Assembly: GCA_020634015.1 (NCBI GenBank)
Contig: JACKCN010000002.1
Coordinates: 496,001-560,000 of the forward strand
Direction: 5' to 3'
Source: Candidatus Delongbacteria bacterium
GTDB lineage: Bacteria; CAIWAD01
Length of the DNA stretch: 64,000 nucleotides
Positions within the stretch are counted from its first letter, which is position 1; every line of letters starts with the position of its first letter. Positions 41,380-50,115 of this stretch are shown here, in pieces. Under the pieces are notes generated by a model. The model was not told the origin of the DNA. It searched no databases and saw only the letters and a list, made by a program, of their open reading frames with translations. A program made the translations under genes and the position numbers.

Positions 41380-44117
41380 GTGGTCGCTCCACCAGGTGTC
41401 CTGCCTTTGTCCAGTGGGTGCTCATATTGTTGCTGGCGGTCGGCACCCCGGATGTCCGTTCTGCCGCGGAATCCCCAAATGCAGAACAGGAGCGTCTCCT
41501 TTCGGACAGTCTCATGACCAGTCCGGACAGTCTGGGGCAGCACTCGCTGGCTCAGGCAGCCATACCTGATCCTCCCGATAGCCAGTTGCCTGCGCTCACA
41601 GTCCGCCTTTCGGGCAGCGCGGTGGTTCTGGCTCCCAAAGGGCCACTCAGGGAGCCCGCTCTGGTTCAGGTGCGAAGAGACGGAACCCTCGACTTTCATA
41701 CAGCAGGGCGACTGGTTCCAGGAAATGAACTTGAGTTGGACGACCTGCGGTTCAGCAACGATCTGCATTTTCGCCTCGCCGCGCCCGTTGATGGCATCGC
41801 CTGTCGTTTCGGACCAGAAGTTGTCTTTGTACCACAGTGGCCCGCACCGGCCGTGATCCTGTCCTGCCAGGACAGCGACGATGGCATCGAATTGAGTCTG
41901 CAGTCAAACGAACTGCCCAGTTCCGGTACGGGACTGGCCCTGATTCAACTGCAACCTCAGAATCGGGAGATTCAGGTGGCGCTGCTGTCCGGGCAGACCC
42001 AGCAACTGCTGCTGCCACCGGCCACCCGACGCATCCGTGTGCGAACGGCCACTCGTGCACTGGGTCATCTGGGCGACTGGCAGGATCAGGTCGAACGGGA
42101 TGTCCCACTGCACCTGCCACCGTATCTGCAGGATCTGGCCCGTATCCAGGCCGCCATTCAACCCACGCTGGAAAAGACCGTCGAAGCCGGGCTGACCGTG
42201 TCACCTGTTCCGGCCCGTCTGGCACTCGAAGTCTGCTGGGATCCGACGGCGATGCCGGAAGGCTTCCGACTGGAACGCCGGATTGCAGGAAGTGGTGCAT
42301 TCCAGACTCTCATGATTCCTGATGGTTCGCACTGCCTTGCGGACACGGATCTGAGTCTGGAAACGGACTATGAATATCGTCTGATCCATGTGGGGCAGGG
42401 CCAGCGTACACTTTCAGAAATGGTGAGTGCCGCGGTAAGTTTGCCACGCCTGGACTCCCTACAGGTGGTGGTTCTGGATGACCAGCGAGTTCAGTTGTGC
42501 TGGCAGGCCCGCAACGATGTGGATCACTACGAGCTGGAGGAACTGCGCACTACTCTGGATCCAGCCACGGGTCTGGCCGCGGATGCACATGCCGGGTTCC
42601 GGCTGCTCGCCAGTCCGACTGGAACGGACAGCAGCTGGCAGGTGGAAGGTCTGCTCTCGACACAACGTGTGCGTTGGCGCTTGAGCCCTGTGGTGGACGG
42701 CAGACGCGGTGTGCCAGCGGTTTCGGCGGATGTGCGTACCGAGTTTCCCAGACCGCGCTACGCTGGCGTGGATGACCAGTTTCCCGGTGGTCGAGTCGAC
42801 ATCCACTATGCCATGGTGCCGGACCAGCCGAAACGGGTCACGGGTGTGATCCTGGAACGCAAGGAGCTGGATTGCTGGCGAACGGTGCAGGAACTGCGCG
42901 ATCTGACGCAGCCTGTGTTCACCGACACCCTGGACGCAGATGGCAAGGGGTCCGTATACAGACTGATCAGCTACAATGAGGTCAACCGGCTGGTTTCGGA
43001 AGAATTTCTCGTCTCGCCGCAAAGTACTCTGGAAACGCCGCGCATTCTGGGTGCTCGCTTGCTGGATCTGTCACGTGTGCAACTGCTCTGGCGCCTGCCT
43101 TCCCGACTGGATGTTCTGTCCGGATACCGGATCGAGAGATGCAGTGGCGATGAAACGGAATTCCGTGAGTTGGCGGTGGTTGCCCGGGAAGACAGCATCT
43201 GGGTGGATTCTTTGGTAACCCCCGGTCTGGAATTGTGGTATCGGATGTCCAGTCTCTCGGGAACACGACTCTCCGCCGTGACTCGCACACTGCACTACAG
43301 CGTGCCCATCCCCGATCAGAGGATGTTGCTGATCACCGGGGGTATTGGATGGCGGGGTGCGAATGGTCCGGGTGTTCTACCTGACGAAGGGCCGGCTCGC
43401 CAGGTACGGATCACGTCGTTCGAACTGGGAGAACGGGAAGTGAGCAATGAGGAGTACCAGATTTTCTGCGAAAGCACGGGGCATCCATTGCCGCCCGATC
43501 CGGAACTGGCGGGCAATCAGGATGCCATGAAGCGCTGGCCCCGCGCAGCCGTGGTCAATGTGAGCTGGTACGATGCGGTGAGCTATTGCAATTGGCTCAG
43601 CCAGATTGCCGGGCTGGAACCTGCCTACACACAAGAAGGAAAACCCCTGCCGGATAGCCAGGGCTATCGACTTCCCACAGAGGCGGAATTCGAGTACGCG
43701 GTGCGTGGGCCAGGTTCCGTGCTCAATGAAGTGGAGGAGTTCTGTGCTCTGGCCGAAGTCAACCTCTACAGCGTGGAAGACGGGACCACCGGTATCGACC
43801 TGTACGGAAGCGACCATTGGGCGCAGAACGCCCAGGGTGCGCAGCATCTGCTGGGTAACGTCTGGGAATGGGTACAGGACTGGTATCACCCCGAGTACTA
43901 CCTGTTGTCAGCAAACTGGATTGACCCCCGCGGTCCAAGCACTGGTGTGGAAAAACTGCGGAAAGGGGGCGCATTCGATCTGATTCCCGAAGCATGCCGT
44001 GTGAGCGAGCGCATGGCCAGTCGCCCCGCCGTGCGTCTGGCTGATACTGGCTTCCGTGTCGCACGGACCAGCCCCCCGAGCTCTTTGTCCATCGCCGCCG
44101 GCACGGATGCTCCCTGA
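41376..44117 (+). CDS. Multi-FnIII protein with C-terminal FGE/SUMF1 domain (protein 3 of the operon)
   Basis: GTG 41376, overlapping the previous stop, begins a 913-residue protein with a signal peptide (RCPAFVQWVLILLLAVGTP). An in-frame start at 41124 would run inside the previous gene. About residues 60-640 contain several fibronectin-III-like domains (VRLSGSAVVLAP; LQVVVLDDQRVQLCWQARND; LDLSRVQLLWRLPSRLDVLS). Residues ~648-900 are an FGE domain with REVSNEEY, AVVNVSWYDAVSYCNW, GYRLPTEAEFEYAV, LLGNVWEWVQDWY and LADTGFRVAR. It ends the operon. The stop is followed by ~320 bp without a gene. Confidence 0.8.
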   Translation: MSGRSTRCPAFVQWVLILLLAVGTPDVRSAAESPNAEQERLLSDSLMTSPDSLGQHSLAQAAIPDPPDSQLPALTVRLSGSAVVLAPKGPLREPALVQVRRDGTLDFHTAGRLVPGNELELDDLRFSNDLHFRLAAPVDGIACRFGPEVVFVPQWPAPAVILSCQDSDDGIELSLQSNELPSSGTGLALIQLQPQNREIQVALLSGQTQQLLLPPATRRIRVRTATRALGHLGDWQDQVERDVPLHLPPYLQDLARIQAAIQPTLEKTVEAGLTVSPVPARLALEVCWDPTAMPEGFRLERRIAGSGAFQTLMIPDGSHCLADTDLSLETDYEYRLIHVGQGQRTLSEMVSAAVSLPRLDSLQVVVLDDQRVQLCWQARNDVDHYELEELRTTLDPATGLAADAHAGFRLLASPTGTDSSWQVEGLLSTQRVRWRLSPVVDGRRGVPAVSADVRTEFPRPRYAGVDDQFPGGRVDIHYAMVPDQPKRVTGVILERKELDCWRTVQELRDLTQPVFTDTLDADGKGSVYRLISYNEVNRLVSEEFLVSPQSTLETPRILGARLLDLSRVQLLWRLPSRLDVLSGYRIERCSGDETEFRELAVVAREDSIWVDSLVTPGLELWYRMSSLSGTRLSAVTRTLHYSVPIPDQRMLLITGGIGWRGANGPGVLPDEGPARQVRITSFELGEREVSNEEYQIFCESTGHPLPPDPELAGNQDAMKRWPRAAVVNVSWYDAVSYCNWLSQIAGLEPAYTQEGKPLPDSQGYRLPTEAEFEYAVRGPGSVLNEVEEFCALAEVNLYSVEDGTTGIDLYGSDHWAQNAQGAQHLLGNVWEWVQDWYHPEYYLLSANWIDPRGPSTGVEKLRKGGAFDLIPEACRVSERMASRPAVRLADTGFRVARTSPPSSLSIAAGTDAP

Positions 44118-44373
44118 GGGATCACCGTTCCGCAACTGTGCATCCTTGCACCGCGGTCCTGGATGGGCATTCTGGTGGGTCTTCCATTCCGTGGGTTCGA
44201 GCTGAGTAGCAGGTGTGCCACATGCTGCGGTGAGCCATGCTGGCCAGGTTCGGATTTCATCCATCACGACCATCTGGATTCAGTGGCGGCCCTGCCCACG
44301 GCCAGCTGTTCGACCACCTGCGGGTCGAACTGAGTCTTTCCTGCCTGAGTTTCCAGCTCAAGATCCACCCGCA

Positions 44374-44402
44374 TTGCACAATTGCCATGGATGATTTATT
44401 AT
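44374..44402 (+). promoter_or_regulatory. Sigma-70-type promoter of the TetR-exporter operon
   Basis: TTGCAC at 44374-44379 and TATTAT at 44397-44402 are separated by exactly 17 bp, the optimum. This makes the in-frame ATG at 44389 unlikely to be the regulator's start. The rest of 44118-44373 shows no gene. Confidence 0.65.
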
Positions 44403-44404
44403 TC

Positions 44405-44438
44405 GACCGCCTTAATCACTTGGTTAATGCGGATGGTC
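44405..44438. promoter_or_regulatory. Candidate TetR operator
   Basis: An imperfect inverted repeat GACC..CGC.TTAA/TTAA.GCG..GGTC covers the transcription start region between the -10 box and the ATG at 44441. Autorepression by the TetR protein encoded next is the usual arrangement. Confidence 0.45.
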
Positions 44439-44440
44439 AA

Positions 44441-45130
44441 ATGAGTTCATCGCTGCCCGGTCCACAGGACATACCTGAGTTGGCACTGCCGGAGTCTATC
44501 AGCACACCCCAGCCGGAAACTCCGGCCGGGCAACTGTTTGCGGCGGCCCGTCAGGCGTTCATTGAACTGGGATTCGAAGGCGCGACCACCAGGCAGATTG
44601 CCGAACGAGCCGGCATGAATCCGGCGCTGATCCACTATTACTTCGGCACCAAGGAGAAGCTCTACCGGCGTGTGCTGGCCACGGAGCTGCTGCAGCTGCT
44701 GCGCTTCCAGGTGGCCGAGCGGGTGGGTGTTCTGCCCATCGAGGAGGTGCTGGTCACCTTTCCCACGCGCATGCTGGACTGGTTGCGTCATCATCCGGAC
44801 ACGGCCCGGCTGATCCGGCGCGAACTGGGCTCCGGAGGAGAACGGGCGCGCAGCCTGGTGCAGGAGCTGGGCGGACACGGTCCGCTGGGGCTGAGTCAGC
44901 ATCTCAAGGGACTGGTCACAACGGGCATCGAGCAGGGGCGCGTGCGCCCACTGAACTTCGAAGCCCTGCTGGCCAGCCTGCTGGGACTGGCCTGGGGCAT
45001 GGTACTGATCGAACCGATCCTGGAGCTGATTCTGGAGCTGGACCTGCGCGACGAAGACTGCTGGCAGCGCCAGCGTGAGACACTGGAAACCCTGCTCTCA
45101 CGGGGTCTGAAGCAAGGAGACACACGATGA
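44441..45130 (+). CDS. TetR/AcrR-family repressor (CecR-like context)
   Basis: ATG 44441 is chosen because it lies just after the promoter and operator; longer frames to 44389 or 44237 exist. The 229-residue protein has an N-terminal helix-turn-helix (about 35-80: AARQAFIELGFEGATTRQIA, then ERAGMNPALIHYYFGTKEKL) with the family's hallmark YYFGTKE. A helical ligand-binding domain follows. It overlaps the TolC-like gene by 4 bp and heads an exporter operon arranged like E. coli cecR-ybhGFSR, so it probably represses its own operon until a toxic compound binds. Confidence 0.88.
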   Translation: MSSSLPGPQDIPELALPESISTPQPETPAGQLFAAARQAFIELGFEGATTRQIAERAGMNPALIHYYFGTKEKLYRRVLATELLQLLRFQVAERVGVLPIEEVLVTFPTRMLDWLRHHPDTARLIRRELGSGGERARSLVQELGGHGPLGLSQHLKGLVTTGIEQGRVRPLNFEALLASLLGLAWGMVLIEPILELILELDLRDEDCWQRQRETLETLLSRGLKQGDTR

Positions 45131-46425
45131 CGGCCCGCTTCTGCTACGGCCATGCGCTCTGGCTGCTTCTGTTGCTGGCCGGAACACCCGGGACCGCGGC
45201 GGCGGCGGATACGGCTGCCCTCCCCGATTCACTGGGGCTGTCCGGCCTGATCGAGCGTGCCCTGCCCGAGGCCCTGCGCCTCCAGGCCACACGGGCCGCG
45301 CTTGACGGCGGGCGCGCAGCACGGGAGCTGGCGCGCGTGCAGCGGCTGCCCGGTCTGGGGCTGGATGCCAGCGCGGGCTGGGTCAGTCAGGTCCAGGAGA
45401 TCAGCCTGCCCGGCAAGACCATCCAGTTCGGCGACGGCAGCAGCGCCGATCTGGCCCTGGGCACCTCGTGGACACTCTACGCCGGTGGCACACTCAAGGC
45501 GGGAGAAGCGGCGGCCGAAGCCGAGCTGCAGGCCCGCGGACACGACCTGGCCTCGGACAGTCTGGGGCTGCTCGGCGAACTGCGCGGCGTCTACATCCAG
45601 GGCCTGACGGCCAGGGTGAGCGTGTTGACCGCGCAGAACAGCCTCAGCCGCCTGGAACGTCATCTCGAAGACGTGCGTGGCGCGCGCCGGGCCGGGCTGG
45701 CCGGAGCCGAGGAAGAACTGGCCGTGGCGGGTCGCGTGCAGCAGGCCCGCCAGGAACTGCTGCAGCGCCAGGGAGAACTGGAGCAACTGGCATTCGAACT
45801 GGGGCGCCTGTGTGGCACGCCCGAGCACCCGATTCACCCTGCGGGATCCCTGGATGCAAGCCTGCTCGAGTCGCGCGCGATTCCGGAGAGCCTGCCGTCC
45901 GAACGGGCCCTGGCCGCACGTCAGCAGGGAGCCGAGGCGCGCGTGCGCCAGGCCACGGGGGCGGCGCGTCCCCGGGTGGAAGCCCGCGCGGGCTGGCATC
46001 TGGGGCGGCCCGGGGTGGACCCGATCCGCAATGACTGGATGACTTACGGCACGGCCGGGCTGAGCCTGCACTGGCCGCTGCTGGATCACGGGCGCGTGCG
46101 CCAGCAGGCGGCGATCAACCGGGCCGACGCCCTGCGCCTGCAGCGCTCACGCGAGGAGCTGGCCCGCCAGACCAGCGCGCGCCGCATTCAGGCGAACACC
46201 TTGCTCGAGAGCGCGCAGCAGGTGCACGAGGCGGCCGCCGCACGCACACGCATCGAAACGGAACGTCTGGCGCTGGTGGAACAGCGCTGGACACAAGGAC
46301 TGAGCAGTCAGCAGACCTGGCTGGACGCCAGCGACGACCTGGTGCTGGCCCAGCAACAGCAAGCCCTGGCCGCGGCCCGGGTACGCCTGGCGGAAGTGCG
46401 GCTGCTGGCCGCCCGGGGACAGTAA
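45127..46425 (+). CDS. TolC-family outer-membrane efflux channel
   Basis: The 432-residue protein has a signal peptide (ending GTAAAA) and the long helical repeats of the TolC/OEP family: about residues 30-75, 125-215 and a second half from ~250 (ERALAARQQGAEARVRQATG; RRIQANTLLESAQQVHEAAA; LRLAEVRLLAARGQ near the end). It is the outer-membrane duct of the tripartite exporter encoded by this operon. The family length is matched. Confidence 0.88.
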   Translation: MTARFCYGHALWLLLLLAGTPGTAAAADTAALPDSLGLSGLIERALPEALRLQATRAALDGGRAARELARVQRLPGLGLDASAGWVSQVQEISLPGKTIQFGDGSSADLALGTSWTLYAGGTLKAGEAAAEAELQARGHDLASDSLGLLGELRGVYIQGLTARVSVLTAQNSLSRLERHLEDVRGARRAGLAGAEEELAVAGRVQQARQELLQRQGELEQLAFELGRLCGTPEHPIHPAGSLDASLLESRAIPESLPSERALAARQQGAEARVRQATGAARPRVEARAGWHLGRPGVDPIRNDWMTYGTAGLSLHWPLLDHGRVRQQAAINRADALRLQRSREELARQTSARRIQANTLLESAQQVHEAAAARTRIETERLALVEQRWTQGLSSQQTWLDASDDLVLAQQQQALAAARVRLAEVRLLAARGQ

Positions 46426-46428
46426 GAG

Positions 46429-47340
46429 ATGGAGACTTCAATCATGCAGACCCTGCGACGGATCACGGTGCTACCTTTCGCGTGGCTGGCCCTGGCGGGT
46501 TGTTCGGGCGGGCACGGACCGGCAGCCCCTTCGGGAACCCTGGAAGCCACCGAGATCCGCCTCGCTCCGGCACTGGCCGGTCGTGTGCTGCAGGTGCGGG
46601 TGGCCGAGGGCGAAACCATGGCCGCCGGCGACACCCTGCTGGTACTGGATGGCGACCTGCTGCGTCTGCAGCGGGCCCAGACCGCCTCGGGACTGGCGGG
46701 GCTGGACGCGCGCCTGAAGCGCGCCGGGGATGCCGTGCGCCAGGCGGAACTCAGCCTGGAACTGGCCCAACGCACGCTGGCGCGTCTGGAGGAGTTGGAA
46801 GCCCAGGGCAGCACGACCGCCCAGCAGCTGGACGACGCCCGCAACGCGCGCGATCGGGCCAGGCTGTCGCACACGGCCGCCGGACACGACCGTGAGGCAC
46901 TCAGGGCCGAGCGCGAAAGCCTGCTGGCCGCCCTGGCCACCCAGGATCGTCAGCTGCAGGATCTGGTGCTGCGGGCACCCGGGCCCGGCACTCTGATCGA
47001 ACGCTATGCGGAACCCGGTGAGTGGATTGCCCCCGGGCTGCCCGCGGGCCTGCTGGCCGACCTGAGCACGCTGGAGCTGCGTTTTTTCCTCGATGAAACC
47101 GAGATGGGACTTGTCGCCCCCGGGCAGGCTGTGTCGATTTCCGTGGACGCCTTTCCCGACGAGACACTTCAGGGACGCGTGAGCTGGATTTCCTCGCGTG
47201 CTGAATTCACCCCCAAGAATGTCCAGACCCGCCAGGCGCGCAGCCAGTTGGTGTACGCCGTCAAGGCCACCCTGGACAACCCTGATGGCCGCCTGCAGAT
47301 CGGCATGCCGGCCCAGGTGCTGCTGGACGCCCGCCCGTGA
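46429..47340 (+). CDS. ybhG: HlyD/YbhG-family periplasmic adaptor, probable lipoprotein
   Basis: The 303-residue protein is a membrane-fusion adaptor. It has a lipoprotein signal (LAWLALAGC region), the first lipoyl half GRVLQVRVAEGETMAAGD, a coiled-coil hairpin (about 85-165) and the second lipoyl half (APGPGTLIERYAEPGEWI). A beta-barrel domain follows (FLDETEMGLVAPGQAVSISV; QIGMPAQVLLDARP). ATG 46444 is an alternative start. It bridges the TolC channel and the ABC transporter. The next gene overlaps it by 4 bp. Confidence 0.88.
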   Translation: METSIMQTLRRITVLPFAWLALAGCSGGHGPAAPSGTLEATEIRLAPALAGRVLQVRVAEGETMAAGDTLLVLDGDLLRLQRAQTASGLAGLDARLKRAGDAVRQAELSLELAQRTLARLEELEAQGSTTAQQLDDARNARDRARLSHTAAGHDREALRAERESLLAALATQDRQLQDLVLRAPGPGTLIERYAEPGEWIAPGLPAGLLADLSTLELRFFLDETEMGLVAPGQAVSISVDAFPDETLQGRVSWISSRAEFTPKNVQTRQARSQLVYAVKATLDNPDGRLQIGMPAQVLLDARP

Positions 47341-48260
47341 GCCAGCCCGCCCTGGAACTGGAGCGCCTCGCGCGCAGCTGGGACGGTGTGCCTGCCCTGC
47401 ACGAGCTCAGCCTGAGCCTGCAGCCCGGCCGCACCATCGGTCTGATCGGTCCCGATGGAGCCGGCAAGACCACCGCCCTGCGCATCGCCTGTGGCCTGCT
47501 GGCCGCCGACGGGGGACACGCGCGTGTGTTCGGTTTCGACAGCACCACCCAGACCGACCGGATTCGCGATCTGCTGGGTTACATGCCCCAGCGCTTCAGC
47601 CTCTATCCCGACCTGAGCGTGGACGAGAACCTGCGCTTCTTCGCCGAGCTGCACGGTCTGCCGCGCGAGCTGCGCCTGCAGCGCCGTGAGAAACTGCTGG
47701 CCTTCAGCCGCCTGGAACCCTTTGTCACACGTCGCGCCGGCGCACTCTCCGGCGGGATGAAACAGAAGCTGGCGCTGGCCTGCACCCTGATTCACGAGCC
47801 GCGCCTGCTGCTGCTGGACGAACCCACCACGGGCGTGGACCCGGTGAGCCGACTGGAATTCTGGGCCCTGCTCAAGTCGCTGGCCGAGGAGGGCATGGCG
47901 CTGTGTGTCAGCACGCCCTACATGGATGAGGCCGAACGGCTGGACGAGGTGCTGCTGCTGCACCGGGGACGCGTGCTCAGTCGCGGCACCCCCGCCGATG
48001 TGGCCGCAGCCTTTCCCGGAAAGATCCTCGCGGCGCGCGGAACTGGCCTGCTGGACTGGAAAGTGCGCCTGGAAGCCCTGCCAGGAGTGGAGGTCTGGCG
48101 CTTTGGCGATGAGTTGCATCTGGTGTACAGGGAGGCCGCACAGGAGCGCGCGATCCGCACTCTGCTGGACGGCAGCGGTCTTGAACTGCACACGGGCGAA
48201 CCGGACATCGAGCACACCTTCTTCGCCCTGGTGGAAGCCAGTGAGGAGGAGTCCGCATGA
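47337..48260 (+). CDS. ABC exporter ATPase (YbhF N-half equivalent)
   Basis: GTG start overlaps the adaptor stop. The 307-residue ABC domain has Walker A GPDGAGKT, Q-loop in YMPQRFSLYPDL, signature LSGGMKQKLALAC and Walker B LLLLDEPTTGVDP, then an ABC-2-type C-terminal extension. E. coli YbhF is one protein with two such ATPase halves; here the halves are separate genes. It should power the ABC-2 permeases encoded just downstream. Confidence 0.9.
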   Translation: MSQPALELERLARSWDGVPALHELSLSLQPGRTIGLIGPDGAGKTTALRIACGLLAADGGHARVFGFDSTTQTDRIRDLLGYMPQRFSLYPDLSVDENLRFFAELHGLPRELRLQRREKLLAFSRLEPFVTRRAGALSGGMKQKLALACTLIHEPRLLLLDEPTTGVDPVSRLEFWALLKSLAEEGMALCVSTPYMDEAERLDEVLLLHRGRVLSRGTPADVAAAFPGKILAARGTGLLDWKVRLEALPGVEVWRFGDELHLVYREAAQERAIRTLLDGSGLELHTGEPDIEHTFFALVEASEEESA

Positions 48261-49003
48261 GCGCCCCCCTCACGCAGACCCCGGAGTTTTCGGTGCGCGC
48301 CCAAGGGCTGACCCGTCATTTCGGCTCCTTCACGGCCGTGGATCACATCGATCTGGACGTGACACCCGGCGAGATCTTTGGCTTTCTGGGCGCCAATGGC
48401 GCGGGCAAGACCACCGCGATCCGCATGTTCTGCGGCCTGCTGGCCCCCAGCGAGGGCGAGGCCTGGGTCGACGGTCTGCCGCTGAGCGTGAGTGCCGAGC
48501 AGATCAAGCGCCGCATCGGCTACATGAGCCAGCGCTTCAGCCTGTACGACGACCTGGACGTGGCCGAGAACATCCAGTTCTTCGGGGGAATCTACGGGCT
48601 TTCCGGTGAGACGATTCGTGAACGCAGCGCCGAGTTGCTGCCCCGGCTGGGTCTGGAAGGCATGGAGGACCGGCGCACGGGCAGCCTGCCCCTGGGCTAC
48701 AAACAGCGCCTGGCCCTGGGAGTGGCCACCCTGCATCACCCGAAAATCGTCTTCCTGGACGAGCCGACCGGAGGTGTCGACCCGGTGGCCCGCCGCCGTT
48801 TCTGGGACCTGATGTACGAGATCGCCGCGGGCGGCACCACCGTGTTCGTGACCACCCATTACATGGACGAGGCCGAATACTGCGAGCGCCTCTCGATCAT
48901 GGTGGCTGGCAGGATCGTGGCCCTCGGCCAGCCCTCGGCGCTGAAGAAGGAATGGCAGGCGCGCACCATGGAGGATGTTTTCCTCAAGGTGGTGCAGCGG
49001 TGA
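48257..49003 (+). CDS. ABC exporter ATPase (YbhF C-half equivalent)
   Basis: The 248-residue ABC domain has Walker A GANGAGKT, Q-loop YMSQRFSLYDDL, Walker B IVFLDEPTGGVDP and the H-loop in VTTHYMDEAE. The signature is degenerate (LPLGYKQ instead of LSGGQ), suggesting an asymmetric ATPase pair with one weaker site. It overlaps the previous gene by 4 bp. Confidence 0.9.
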   Translation: MSAPLTQTPEFSVRAQGLTRHFGSFTAVDHIDLDVTPGEIFGFLGANGAGKTTAIRMFCGLLAPSEGEAWVDGLPLSVSAEQIKRRIGYMSQRFSLYDDLDVAENIQFFGGIYGLSGETIRERSAELLPRLGLEGMEDRRTGSLPLGYKQRLALGVATLHHPKIVFLDEPTGGVDPVARRRFWDLMYEIAAGGTTVFVTTHYMDEAEYCERLSIMVAGRIVALGQPSALKKEWQARTMEDVFLKVVQR

Positions 49004-50106
49004 GAATCATTCTGGCGATCGCGGCCAAGGAATTTCTGCACATCCTGCGTGATCCGCGCAGCCTGACCGTGGCCCTGCTGATGCCGCTGATGATGGTGCT
49101 GCTCTACGGTTACGCCATTGACATGGAACTGCGTCACCTGCCCGTGGCCGTGCTGGACCTGGACCAGAGCACATCCAGCCGGGCCCTGATCCGCGACATC
49201 ACCTCCAGCGACTTCATTCGCGAGGCGGGGCGGCTGTCCTCTCGCGAGGAGATCGAGCCGGGATTCCATCGTCAGCAATTCCTGGCCGCGCTGGTGATTC
49301 CCCGCGGACACGCGCGCGCCCTGGCCCACGGAGAAGACGCACCCGTGCAACTGGTGGTGGACGGCGCGGATGCCGCCACGGCCAGCGCCGTCTACAATTA
49401 TCTGCAACAGGCCCTGCAACTGCACAATCTGGGGCGGCTGGAATCGCAGGGTCTCAGGCCCGCCGCCAGCATACAACCCGCGCCCGTGTTCCGCTTCAAT
49501 CCGCAGCGGGTCAGCGCCTGGTTCATCGTGCCCGGGCTGGCCGCCATCGTGCTGATCATGATCTGTGCGCTGCTCACCAGCATCGCCATCGTGCGTGAAA
49601 AGGAAACCGGCACTCTGGAGCAGGTGCTGACCACGCCCATGACTCCGCTCCAGCTGATTCTGGGCAAGCTGCAGCCCTACCTGCTGATCGGGATTCTCGA
49701 TACGGTGATGATCTTCGCCGTGGGGCGCTTCGTGTTCCAGGTGCCCATGGTGGGCTCCTGGTGGGCGCTGGCCGGCTACACCCTGCTCTATCTCTGGGTC
49801 TCGCTGGCGATCGGGCTGCTGATTTCGGCGCTCACGAAGACCCAGCAGGTGGCCATGCTGGTGGCTCTGATGGTGACCCTGCTGCCCACCCTGATGCTCT
49901 CGGGATTCATCTTTTCGGTGTCCAGCATGCCGCTGCCTCTGCAGGTGGTGAGCCACGCGATTCCGGCCACCTGGTATCTCCGGATCGTGCGCGGAGTGAT
50001 GCTCACCGGAGTCAACGGCTGGCCGCGTGAGGCGCTCGTGCTGCTGGGCATGGCGCTGGGACTGACGGTGCTGGCGATGAAGCGCTTCTCGCGCAGACTG
50101 GCTTAG
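49000..50106 (+). CDS. ybhS: ABC-2-type permease (YbhS-like)
   Basis: GTG 49000 overlaps the previous stop; the longer frame to 48952 would lie inside the ATPase gene. The 368-residue protein has one N-terminal membrane helix (ALLMPLMMVLLYGYAID), a periplasmic domain (about 45-175) and five C-terminal helices. These include the family motif REKETGTLEQVLTTPMTPLQ and IFSVSSMPLPLQVVSHAIPA. It is one half of the transmembrane pore. Confidence 0.9.
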   Translation: MRIILAIAAKEFLHILRDPRSLTVALLMPLMMVLLYGYAIDMELRHLPVAVLDLDQSTSSRALIRDITSSDFIREAGRLSSREEIEPGFHRQQFLAALVIPRGHARALAHGEDAPVQLVVDGADAATASAVYNYLQQALQLHNLGRLESQGLRPAASIQPAPVFRFNPQRVSAWFIVPGLAAIVLIMICALLTSIAIVREKETGTLEQVLTTPMTPLQLILGKLQPYLLIGILDTVMIFAVGRFVFQVPMVGSWWALAGYTLLYLWVSLAIGLLISALTKTQQVAMLVALMVTLLPTLMLSGFIFSVSSMPLPLQVVSHAIPATWYLRIVRGVMLTGVNGWPREALVLLGMALGLTVLAMKRFSRRLA

Positions 50107-50115
50107 GAGCCGAGC

